A DNA stretch of 10,895 nucleotides, from positions 1 to 10,895 of the forward strand of contig JACMOQ010000524.1 of NCBI GenBank assembly GCA_014377905.1. Reading direction: 5' to 3'. Numbering within the stretch: position 1 is the first letter of the stretch; the number at the start of each line of letters is the position of its first letter. This stretch comes from Acetobacteraceae bacterium. Lineage in GTDB: Bacteria; Pseudomonadota; Alphaproteobacteria; Acetobacterales; Acetobacteraceae. The position numbers and the translations under genes were made by a program. Below, piece by piece: positions 1-6,128 of this stretch. Under the pieces are notes generated by a model. It ran no database searches, was not told where the DNA came from, and saw only the letters and a list, made by a program, of their open reading frames with translations.

Positions 1-230
1 ACGACATGGGCGGATGTGTCCTACCTCTTGGGCAGGCCCTCGATTATATCGCTAACGCCAGCGTGTTCTGGACCTGGACATAGGTAAAAACGTACAAAGC
101 CGAGCTAAGGTCAATTTCCCGCGATAATTATACCGATTCTGTTCCACATAATTTCAAGTCCTGTTCCCCGGAAGGACTGGGCATTTTTAACGGGATCCAG
201 CAGTGGCGGCCGTTTACGAACCAGATACTG

Positions 231-247
231 GTTAGTCTGACAGTGCC
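231..247 (+). repeat. Orphan IS6-type terminal inverted repeat
   Basis: Read on the minus strand from 247, this 17-mer begins GGCACTGTCAGACTAAC. It matches the left tip of IS copy A (from 2547) at 15 of 17 positions and the right tip of copy B (read inward from 10777) at 14 of 17. The tip points right, so the element body would lie toward position 1. No transposase remnant is recognisable in 1-230. It is either a decayed or deleted IS6-family end, or the end of a related element whose body is too diverged to see. Confidence 0.6.
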
Positions 248-291
248 GCGCGCCCTCATTCGGGGCCTTCGCATTGATATTCAATATCCCG

Positions 292-307
292 GCAAGCGGC
301 CGCTTGC
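292..307. repeat. 16-bp perfect palindrome
   Basis: GCAAGCGG followed directly by its reverse complement CCGCTTGC. It lies about 75 bp beyond the frame-corrected end (383) of the minus-strand PEP-CTERM gene. It could fold as a six-base-pair stem with a GGCC loop at the 3' end of that transcript. No run of U follows on either strand, so a classical rho-independent terminator is not supported. A protein-binding site is equally possible. Confidence 0.35.
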
Positions 308-382
308 GTTTGCTGGATCGACCGCGTGGACTGATTTGATCATGGGGACCCAGAATTGTGCAAACTGCCAATTGAGACTTTC

Positions 383-568
383 TCAGGCGAGCACGAAGTT
401 TCGCTGCCGCCGTCGCAAGGTAGCCCCAGTGAAGCCAAAACCGGCGATCAGCATCATCCAGCTCTCCGGTTCGGGAACGGCGGCCCCTGGTCCGCCGGTT
501 AAAAAGACGCTGGATTGCGACGTGAAGCTCACATCGCTGGGCAGCACGAAGGAGAAGGCGGCGGTATT
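383..568 (-). pseudogene. Out-of-frame PEPxxW-CTERM sorting tail of the preceding gene
   Basis: In the next frame, with no start codon of its own, the minus strand reads NTAAFSFVLPSDVSF, then VPEPESWMMLIAGFGFTGA, then an RRRQR cluster and a stop at 383. This is the complete tripartite PEP-CTERM signal: the Pro-Glu-Pro motif with Trp three residues later, a hydrophobic helix, and a basic end. Known family role: the tail is recognised by an exosortase in the inner membrane, which removes it during transfer of the protein to the envelope. No exosortase gene is in this window. One extra base near 567-571 would join this tail to the upstream reading frame. The cause could be a true mutation or a base-calling error. 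Confidence 0.8.
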
Positions 569-1320
569 AAATAGTCGACGATCCCACCATTGCCGATAAC
601 GGAGAGCAGGAGCTGGAAATTAAGCGCGCGCACGCCTTCATTCGGCACCAGGATCTTCCAACCGTAATTGTTTCCGCCAAAGTCAGTGAAACCGATGTGA
701 GTCGGCAGGCTGTGCGCGGCATTGTCCGACTTTGTATACTGAATCAGCCCTGTCGTGTGGATGCCGTTCTGAACCCCGAACGCGTCGAACTTTAATTGCA
801 CAAGGACGTCGTTCTGAAAAGCCGGGCTGAGTGGGACAGAGGTTCCAGTAAGGTGGATCATCGCTGTCACCGGAATATAACCTGCGAATCCGGGGGGGCT
901 TTCATAGCCGGGCGGCAGGGTTAAGAAGACCGTATCCTGCAAGCTCGCCGACGCGCGGCTGAAGGACAGGTAATTGGAGGCGCCCTGTGTAATAGACGAT
1001 CCTGCGGCCATGGCGCGCAACTTCCCGTCATAAAGGCTGGCGCTCGCCGAATAGCTGCCAGTGTAGAGCACGGGTAGTCCGAGTGCGCCGACCCCGCCCG
1101 TTTGGCTATCCGATCCTGCGCCCGACGTCTGCGTGCCTGAATAGGTCACCGCGGTCTCACCGAAGCCGTCATCGTAACCGTGGTAATGACCCGCCGCGAT
1201 GGCGCGGGTGTCAACCCCGGACGCGGGCAGTGTCAGCGCGAGTGCGCTTGTGCGGCCCGCCGAAAGGTAAACGCCTGCTGCGACAAGGACGGCAAAAAGT
1301 TGTCTGTTAAAAACGTGCAC
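529..1320 (-). CDS. Secreted PEP-CTERM-type protein, frameshifted before its sorting tail
   Basis: As it stands this encodes 263 residues ending in a Pro/Cys-rich out-of-frame tail (IPPPSPSCCPAM). I chose the GTG at 1320 because an AGGGGA Shine-Dalgarno sits 7 nt upstream and the product then opens directly with a signal peptide (MHVFNRQLFAVLVAAG...TSALA). An ATG at 1383 would add 21 charged residues in front of it. The body is Ser/Gly/Ala-rich and beta-prone, as usual for exported PEP-CTERM proteins, with no recognisable catalytic domain. Shifting frame near 567-571 gives DYFNTAAFSF and then a canonical sorting tail ending at 383, for a full product of about 312 residues. The gene is divergent from the LuxR-type regulator, with a palindrome between them. 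Function beyond export and surface sorting is unknown. Confidence 0.75.
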   Translation of the reverse strand: MHVFNRQLFAVLVAAGVYLSAGRTSALALTLPASGVDTRAIAAGHYHGYDDGFGETAVTYSGTQTSGAGSDSQTGGVGALGLPVLYTGSYSASASLYDGKLRAMAAGSSITQGASNYLSFSRASASLQDTVFLTLPPGYESPPGFAGYIPVTAMIHLTGTSVPLSPAFQNDVLVQLKFDAFGVQNGIHTTGLIQYTKSDNAAHSLPTHIGFTDFGGNNYGWKILVPNEGVRALNFQLLLSVIGNGGIVDYLIPPPSPSCCPAM

Positions 1321-1385
1321 CGTTACATCCCCTATTCCCCGTGTTGGAGACGATGGGCTATTGTCACCCCGCACTCGCCGCAATC

Positions 1386-1409
1386 GGCCAACTGGCTAGC
1401 CAGTTGGCC
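1386..1409. promoter_or_regulatory. 24-bp perfect palindrome, candidate operator of the divergent pair
   Basis: GGCCAACTGGCT is followed immediately by its exact reverse complement AGCCAGTTGGCC. It lies in the 119-bp gap between the two divergent starts (1320 minus, 1440 plus), ending 30 bp before the LuxR start. LuxR/FixJ-type HTH dimers commonly bind palindromes of about 20 bp, so autoregulation plus control of the PEP-CTERM gene is a reasonable inference. A hairpin in the 5' leader of the regulator mRNA is the alternative. Confidence 0.55.
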
Positions 1410-1439
1410 ATCGGACGATGGGCAAGGGGAGACTTGGCA

Positions 1440-2378
1440 GTGACGTTGCGGCCAATGCCCAAAGACGGGGGGCCATTCCGTCTAGCAGACGCGCCATTGT
1501 TGTGCGCCCGAAACGCGCCCGGATTGGTCTCGACAGCCGTGCTTACGGCGACCCTGTTCTATCTTTATGCCGAAACGGCAGTGTTGCCCGCCTCGCCGCT
1601 GCGCAACGGCTGGTTCGCCTTTATGTTCGCGTGCCTTGCTTGCCTCGTCGCCGGTCAGATCGGGTTTTTCTCCCCCGGCGTACGGCAGCGGGTGCCAGCG
1701 CGCGCCTGGGTTTCGGCAATCCTGCTGGCCACCGCGTTGCTGTGCGGCTGCGTTGCCGTGAGCGTCTGGATCCTGATGCCGGTGGCCCAGGGCGAATTTC
1801 GATCGGTCCTCGTGATCGCCTATTTCTGGTTCGCCGTCCTCGCGGCCTTCGTCGGGGCCAACCGGGTGGCAGACGCAGGAGTGGCCGTAGTACTGGCATC
1901 GCTGGCGGGCTTCGCACTGACTGCGAGAGGCGGTTATTCGAATTCACTCGCCGGTGTCTGTGTCTTGGTATGCCTGTCGTTGCTTATCATGCGCCGCCTG
2001 ATCTGGCGGGCCGCCGAACGCGCGGCCGAGATGAGCCAGATCAACGAAGACAAGCTTCGCGCCTTCAAATCAACGATGGCCAAGTTTTCGCCTGAAGCCG
2101 TTGAAGCGGATGCCAACGTGGGATCGGCAGACCGGCCTCCGCCGCCGATTCAGGCAGACCCGCTGCCCCGTGCTACGCTTGCGCATGAATTCCTGACCAA
2201 GCGGCAGGCGCAAATCCTCCGCCTTGTGGCGCAGGGCATGAGCAACAAGGAAATCGCCCGCGAGTTGAACGTATCTCCCTCGACGATCAAAACGCATTTA
2301 TCGCAGTCGATCGCGCTGCTGCGCGCCTCGAACCGCACCGAAGCTGCCGTCAAGGCCAGTTCGGTCGGTATCACTTAG
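1440..2378 (+). CDS. Membrane-anchored LuxR-family transcriptional regulator
   Basis: This 312-residue protein has about six hydrophobic segments (near residues 28-45, 57-77, 89-114, 122-142, 145-162 and 169-187). A charged, possibly helical linker follows (188-220), then a Pro-rich spacer, and a C-terminal GerE/LuxR helix-turn-helix from residue 252: LTKRQAQILRLVAQGMSNKE, then IARELNVSPSTIKTHL. The HTH is intact, with the expected T-x-R-E/Q-x-x-(I/V)-L opening and NKEIA/STIKTHL core. I chose the GTG at 1440 because AAGGGGAG (1424-1431) lies 8 nt before it. An upstream in-frame ATG at 1341 has no such site and would extend translation across the palindrome. No receiver or autoinducer-binding domain is present, so any signal is probably sensed in the membrane part. 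Its neighbour and likely target is the divergent PEP-CTERM gene; that link is inferred. Confidence 0.85.
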   Translation: MTLRPMPKDGGPFRLADAPLLCARNAPGLVSTAVLTATLFYLYAETAVLPASPLRNGWFAFMFACLACLVAGQIGFFSPGVRQRVPARAWVSAILLATALLCGCVAVSVWILMPVAQGEFRSVLVIAYFWFAVLAAFVGANRVADAGVAVVLASLAGFALTARGGYSNSLAGVCVLVCLSLLIMRRLIWRAAERAAEMSQINEDKLRAFKSTMAKFSPEAVEADANVGSADRPPPPIQADPLPRATLAHEFLTKRQAQILRLVAQGMSNKEIARELNVSPSTIKTHLSQSIALLRASNRTEAAVKASSVGIT

Positions 2379-2446
2379 TGCGCACAGCGGCGATCGGGGC
2401 CGCGACATTTATCGAAAAAAGGGACGCAGAAAGTTTTGAGATAACT

Positions 2447-2516
2447 CATGGCTAGCGACCGAACCGACGGGTTCCCGCCGCCATCGGAGACGCGTTGCCA
2501 TTAGACTGACAGCACC
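2447..2516 (+). mobile_element. Solitary right end of an IS6-family element
   Basis: The last 50 bp match the 3' ends of IS copies A and B. TTCCCGC is followed by a GGAGACG block, then GTTGCCATTAGACTGACAGC and ACC at the tip (2516). It differs from copy A by a scatter of substitutions. Weaker similarity continues leftward through GGCTAGC, which corresponds to the GAGCTAGCC at the transposase stop of copy A. No transposase coding remains upstream, where the LuxR gene ends at 2378. This is a relic of a third element, left by deletion or recombination, 30 bp from the left tip of copy A. Confidence 0.7.
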
Positions 2517-2546
2517 GCCAGCCACCCTGCTCTTTGGTCTCTGGAC

Positions 2547-3386
2547 GGCACTGTCAGACCAATGTGGCACTATGCTCCGGCCGATGATAGCTCGCCCGAA
2601 TGAGCCGTAAATCCAAGGCAAAGCCCCCTACTCCGTTTCGTTATTTCAACAGCTCGCCGGAGGTGATCCGGCTGGTCGTGATGATGTACGTGAAGTACCC
2701 ATTGTCGTTGCGGAACGTCGAGGACCTGCTGGCCAAGCGGGGAACCGACATCTGCCACGAGACGGTGCGCTTCTGGTGGAACCGGTTCGGCCCGCTGTTT
2801 GCCGCCGGGATCCGCCGGAAGCGGGTCGATCGCGTTCGGCAGGTGACGCCGTGGCGATGGCACCTCGACGAGGTCTATGTGAAGATCAATGGGCAGATGC
2901 ACTATCTGTGGCGGGCGGGTGATCATGAGGGTGAAGTACTGGAATCGTACGCCACCAAGACACGCGACAAGGCGGCAGCACTGACCTTTCTCAAGAAAAT
3001 GATGAAGCGCCACGGCCGGCCCAAGGTGATCGTCACCGATCGCCTGCGGTCCTACGGTGCCTCGATGAAGGAGATCGGCAACGCCAATGCTCAGGAGATC
3101 GGCCGCTGGTTAAACAACCGGGCCGAGAATTCACATCAGCCGTTCCGACGACGAGAGCGGGCGATGCTGCGGTTTCGACAGATCCACACGCTGCAGAAAT
3201 TCTGCTCGGTCCATGCCTCGGTCCACAACCATTTCAACGAGGAGCGTCACCTCATCAACCGGCAAGACTACAAGGCCCAGCGCTCCGCCGCCCTGGCGGA
3301 GTGGCGGGTAGTTATGAGCTAGCCACAGAGCGGTTTGGGGATTCCCGCGTCCACCAGAGACGAGTTGCCATTAGATTGACAGCACC
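2547..3386 (+). mobile_element. IS6-family insertion sequence, copy A
   Basis: A complete 840-bp element. The left tip is GGCACTGTCAGACC. The right tip, read inward, is GGTGCTGTCAATCT, an imperfect terminal inverted repeat with 9 of 14 positions matching. It carries one transposase gene (2600-3322). The 8 bp outside each end (CTCTGGAC left, GACTTACA right) do not match, so no target duplication is visible. It lies in the same orientation as copy B. Confidence 0.88.
2600..3322 (+). CDS. IS6-family transposase (copy A)
   Basis: A DDE-type transposase of 240 residues, full length for the family. An N-terminal helix-turn-helix region (about 15-75, VIRLVVMMYVKYPLSLRNVE then LLAKRGTDICHETVRFWWNR) precedes the catalytic core. 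The probable acidic triad is D90 (WHLDEVYVKI), D147 (VTDRLRSY) and E176 (NNRAENSHQPFRRRERAM). It differs from copy B at 25 positions by eye. These include G107 where B has V (WRAVDHEG) and R148 where B has K (VTDKLRSY), both close to the catalytic core at positions usually V and K in IS6 relatives. It may therefore be less active, though the frame is intact. Family members mobilise by replicative, cointegrate-forming transposition. Confidence 0.92.
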   Translation: MSRKSKAKPPTPFRYFNSSPEVIRLVVMMYVKYPLSLRNVEDLLAKRGTDICHETVRFWWNRFGPLFAAGIRRKRVDRVRQVTPWRWHLDEVYVKINGQMHYLWRAGDHEGEVLESYATKTRDKAAALTFLKKMMKRHGRPKVIVTDRLRSYGASMKEIGNANAQEIGRWLNNRAENSHQPFRRRERAMLRFRQIHTLQKFCSVHASVHNHFNEERHLINRQDYKAQRSAALAEWRVVMS

Positions 3387-3413
3387 GACTTACACCACCG
3401 CGGTCTCGACAGG

Positions 3414-3443
3414 TGCACGCGCTATTGTCACATTGCGCGTGCA
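3414..3443. promoter_or_regulatory. Inverted repeat upstream of the deoxyribosyltransferase-like gene
   Basis: The 9-bp arm TGCACGCGC (3414-3422) and its exact reverse complement GCGCGTGCA (3435-3443) are separated by 12 bp. Their centres lie 21 bp apart, about two helical turns, as in many repressor sites. They sit between the right tip of IS copy A and the gene. A TAGAAT at 3454-3459 could be a -10 element, which would put the repeat around -38, but no well-spaced -35 is seen. A leader hairpin is also possible. Confidence 0.4.
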
Positions 3444-3513
3444 AGACGGAGGGTAGAATTTGGACGTCAGCCGTCCAGTATTCGTCCGCCGGTGCCAGAA
3501 CAGGATGATTGCC

Positions 3514-4140
3514 ATGCGCGCCACCCCGAAAATCGTCTATCTCGCCGGGCCTGAGGTATTCATGCCCGAATGTGCTGCTGTCATCGGCCAAAAGGAGGCG
3601 CTGTGCCGGCACTATGGTTTTGATCCCAATTCTCCGTCCGACAATCATATCAAGACGCGGATCGCCGAAACCGGATCGGCGTTTTCGATCGCTATTTACA
3701 CGGCCAATGTCGCGCGTATCCATGCCAGCGATTTCGGCATTTGCGACCTGACACCGTTTCGCGGCCCCAGTGCCGATACTGGTACGGTGTTCGAACTCGG
3801 GCTGCTCACCGGCCTTGGCAAGCCGGTGTTCGGCTATACCAACGTGACTGCCGATTACCGCGACCGTATCGCGCTGCGACAGTTGACCGATCTGCACGGC
3901 AAGCCTGATCCGCTGCCCTGGCCGATCTGGAACGACGAGAATGGCTGGATTATCGAAAATTTCGCCAATGCCGACAATTTGATGATCGACAGCGCGCTGG
4001 CCGTCGGCGGCGCCGGCATGGTCCGGCACGGGCCGGCGCTGGCGTCGCGCTTTGCCGATCTGGGCGCCTTTGAAGCCTGCCTGAAACAGGCGCAGCAGTA
4101 TTTCGAGTGTGCCGCCGCCTTGCCGCCGCCCGCCGGTTGA
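3514..4140 (+). CDS. Nucleoside 2-deoxyribosyltransferase-like protein
   Basis: A predicted cytosolic enzyme of 208 residues. The family transfers or hydrolyses the (deoxy)ribosyl group of nucleosides through a covalent sugar-enzyme intermediate. Visible signatures are an opening strand with the nucleotide-binding loop KIVYLAGPEVF (6-16), DFGICDLTPFRGP (73-85), ADTGTVFELG (87-96) and NLMIDSAL (155-162). E94 is the expected catalytic glutamate and D88 a likely substrate contact. Length fits the family. Start choice is uncertain. ATG 3514 has AGGA 8 nt upstream and gives the usual short N-terminus before the first strand. A TTG at 3460 has a stronger GGAGGG site 6 nt upstream and would add 18 residues. 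The gene is first in the cargo after IS copy A and is not tightly coupled to the next gene (148-bp gap). Substrate, and transferase versus hydrolase activity, cannot be told from sequence. Confidence 0.82.
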   Translation: MRATPKIVYLAGPEVFMPECAAVIGQKEALCRHYGFDPNSPSDNHIKTRIAETGSAFSIAIYTANVARIHASDFGICDLTPFRGPSADTGTVFELGLLTGLGKPVFGYTNVTADYRDRIALRQLTDLHGKPDPLPWPIWNDENGWIIENFANADNLMIDSALAVGGAGMVRHGPALASRFADLGAFEACLKQAQQYFECAAALPPPAG

Positions 4141-4288
4141 CGTCGCCATCGTCTTGTAGCTGTTCCGAAAACTTCTTGCATGATATTGAAATCCGCCGCT
4201 CTATTGGCTTCATGTTGTATGAGTTGCGTCGATTCGTCATGGCCGGGCCGATCAAATACGTCCCGCTCGCCTTGCAGGGGGGAAACGC
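4141..4288 (+). promoter_or_regulatory. Intergenic region with a probable promoter for the heme-protein operon
   Basis: This 148-bp gap precedes the three-gene operon. The best promoter-like pair is TTGCAT (4176-4181) and TCTATT (4200-4205), 18 bp apart, a modest match to the housekeeping consensus. A strong purine-rich ribosome-binding site (GGGGGGA, 4277-4283) sits 5 nt before the first ATG. No clear terminator for the upstream gene is present. Confidence 0.3.
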
Positions 4289-5701
4289 ATGCTTCGGACC
4301 GTTTCGATTGCCACGGCAATGGTTGCCAGCCTAGGCTTTGCAGCGCTCGCCATCGCCGCGACCGCGCCGAAACCGGCGCTTGCCGCTCGGTCGGAACGCG
4401 GAAGCCTGCCGCGCTTCCCCGATTTCGGGCAATTGCCGCCGCCCGAGGTGATCACGCCGGATCGGGTGTTCAGGCTGGCGCAGGATTTTCCGAAAGCGCT
4501 GCCCCCCCCGGAGCCGGCGGTGCAAAGAATCCTCGCCATTGATTTCCGCAAGGACTGGCAGGGCTATATGGCGGCCACGCTGGCCTATATCCTTGAGGGA
4601 AACATCGAAAATCGGGCGCTGTCGGACACGTTTTTCCTCGAGGATAACAAGGCCCGCCCCTGGTATCATGTGCCGTGGCAACATTGGGGCGACAATGGCC
4701 GCGAAGGGCTGCACGGCCTGACGGCGGAGGGCCCCGTCAACCCGCATGTGCTCAATCCGCTGCAACAGAACCAATGGGCGGCCTATGCCGTCGGTTTCTA
4801 CAATGCCCGCGGCGGCTATACGATCGGCCAGGTCTGGCAGGATGCCAATAATCCGCGCATCGATGCCGTGGTGCGCGATGGCGGCTTCCCGATCGGCACG
4901 GTCGTTGCCAAGTTGCTGTTCACGACGGCGCCGGTCGCCGAGGCGCCGTTGCTAAGCAATCCGATCGAATGGTCGGCCTATGTGAAGGACAAGTTCTCAG
5001 CGCCGGGGCCGACCGGATTGCCGATCAATCCGCGCCATCTTGCGTCCGTTCGGCTGTTGCAGGTGGACATGATGGTCCGCGATCCGCGCGCCGATGCCAC
5101 CGGCGGCTGGGTGTTCGGCACCTGGATATATAATGGCCTGCAAGCCAAGGTGCGCGCGCCGGGCCAGACCTTTGACAACCGCTGGCGCAATCTGATGCCG
5201 TTGGGCATCGCCTGGGGCAATGATCCCACCGTTACCAGCTTTCCGGGCGGCAATCCGGCGCCGTTAAAGACGATTACCAACCCCGATCTCAAGGAAACGG
5301 TGATCAGCACCGACCCGGCGCTGCCGCCGATGCACCTCGGCTATGGCCTGCGATTGAGCGGTGCGGTCGACAATGTCGAATCATCGTGCAAATCCTGCCA
5401 TTCGGCGGCGCAATATCCGGCGATTTCCAACATCCTGCCGGGCTTTTCGATGAAGAATGGCCGCTATCTGACGCCAAAGGACCCCGAATGGATGCGCTGG
5501 TTCCGCAATCTTAAGCCGACCGAAGCCTTTGATGCCGGCGCCGTGTCGACCGACAATTCGCTGCAACTCGCCGGCAGCATCCAGAATTTCCTGGCGGCAG
5601 GGAACATCACCTCGGGCGGGCTTTACGCGACACAATATTATAAAGGCCGCAAGATAGAATCGATCTATGGCAGCCGCGGCATGACCAAGCACAGCAAATG
5701 A
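4289..5701 (+). CDS. Exported mono-heme c-type cytochrome-like protein, first paralog
   Basis: A protein of 470 residues. A signal peptide (MLRTVSIATAMVASLGFAAL, then an AIAA/ALA cleavage region) sends it to the periplasm. A single c-type heme motif CKSCH lies at 367-371, followed by PEWMRWFRNL, whose Met is conserved in the paralog and could be the sixth heme ligand (inference). Ahead of the heme lies a long region of about 320 residues with conserved islands: GSLPRFPDFG (38-47), NIENR (105-109), YHVPWQHWGDNGREGLHGLT (126-145), VRLLQVD, ADATGGWVFG and NRWRNLMP. The His/Trp-rich island looks like a metal or active site, but I recognise no named enzyme family. It is the first gene of an operon: the SnoaL-like gene starts 21 bp after its stop. 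Similarity to the third gene is about 60% by eye over the shared core. A redox role is likely; the substrate is unknown. Confidence 0.8.
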   Translation: MLRTVSIATAMVASLGFAALAIAATAPKPALAARSERGSLPRFPDFGQLPPPEVITPDRVFRLAQDFPKALPPPEPAVQRILAIDFRKDWQGYMAATLAYILEGNIENRALSDTFFLEDNKARPWYHVPWQHWGDNGREGLHGLTAEGPVNPHVLNPLQQNQWAAYAVGFYNARGGYTIGQVWQDANNPRIDAVVRDGGFPIGTVVAKLLFTTAPVAEAPLLSNPIEWSAYVKDKFSAPGPTGLPINPRHLASVRLLQVDMMVRDPRADATGGWVFGTWIYNGLQAKVRAPGQTFDNRWRNLMPLGIAWGNDPTVTSFPGGNPAPLKTITNPDLKETVISTDPALPPMHLGYGLRLSGAVDNVESSCKSCHSAAQYPAISNILPGFSMKNGRYLTPKDPEWMRWFRNLKPTEAFDAGAVSTDNSLQLAGSIQNFLAAGNITSGGLYATQYYKGRKIESIYGSRGMTKHSK

Positions 5702-5722
5702 CCGACGATCAGGAGAGTTCCG

Positions 5723-6094
5723 ATGTCAGAAACGTCCGACCAGAACAAGGCAAACACTGTCGAATTTTTCATGAAGGTCTTCAACGAAGGCGATGTTGGC
5801 CTGATTGGGGACCTTTTGAGCCCGGACTATAAATATAACGGCCAGCCGAGTTCGGTGAAGGACAATGCCGGCTGGGTGCAGGCGCTGCGCAGCGAGTTTT
5901 CGGGACTGGTGTTCACCATCGAGGCAATCCTTGCCGAAGACGACAAGGTGGCGCTGCGCTGGCGGATGACAGCGCCGGCCAACAGCGCCGGTGGGGCCGG
6001 CTATGTCACCGCCACCAATATCCTCAGTTTTGTCGGCGGCCAGGCGATCAGCAACGACCAGACGCCGCAGAAGCCAGAGTGGACGCCGCTGTAA
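5723..6094 (+). CDS. SnoaL-like (NTF2-fold) small protein
   Basis: A cytosolic protein of 123 residues with no signal peptide. The pattern ANTVEFFMKVFNEGDVGLIG, then LLSPDYKYNGQ, a central helix, FTIEAILAEDDKVALRWRMT and a final strand pair fits the cone-shaped NTF2/SnoaL fold. This family contains small-molecule cyclases, isomerases and non-catalytic binders. AGGAGA (5711-5716) lies 6 nt before the ATG, a good ribosome-binding site. It sits 21 bp after one heme-protein gene and 34 bp before its paralog, so it is almost certainly co-transcribed with both. No catalytic residues can be assigned with confidence. The C-terminus (QTPQKPEWTPL) is slightly longer and more polar than the fold needs. 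Confidence 0.8.
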   Translation: MSETSDQNKANTVEFFMKVFNEGDVGLIGDLLSPDYKYNGQPSSVKDNAGWVQALRSEFSGLVFTIEAILAEDDKVALRWRMTAPANSAGGAGYVTATNILSFVGGQAISNDQTPQKPEWTPL

Positions 6095-6128
6095 GACCAG
6101 CCGTGACGCGACAGGGGGAGTGCGGATA

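Larger units (their letters stand above)
1..382. other. Left flank with no convincing gene
   Basis: No reading frame here has a recognisable domain, a ribosome-binding site and sensible length together. The stretch is visibly less GC-rich than the rest of the window. It contains an IS6-type terminal repeat at 231-247, a 13-bp odd palindrome (GATATT-C-AATATC) at 276-288 and a 16-bp palindrome at 292-307. A frame open from the window edge stops at 83 and could be the tail of a gene lying outside, but its 26 residues match nothing I know. Confidence 0.5.

Noticed and set aside
3..83. Frame open from the window edge ending in ...LDYIANASVFWTWT
   Set aside because: It could be a C-terminal gene fragment, but it is too short and matches nothing I recognise, so it was not called.
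111..371. Minus-strand frame of 86 codons
   Set aside because: No ribosome-binding site or recognisable motif. It crosses the palindromes and the IS6-like end, and its composition does not look coding.
243..599. Plus-strand open frame of 118 codons
   Set aside because: It lies antisense to the PEP-CTERM sorting tail and mirrors it; no ribosome-binding site and no domain.
2380..2412. Possible terminator after the LuxR gene (GCGGC / GCCGC stem near 2388-2404)
   Set aside because: Only a 5-bp stem and no following U run; too weak to call.
2539..3394. 8-bp target duplications around the IS copies
   Set aside because: Flanks CTCTGGAC/GACTTACA (copy A) and CCCGACAG/TACAGCCT (copy B) do not match within or between copies.
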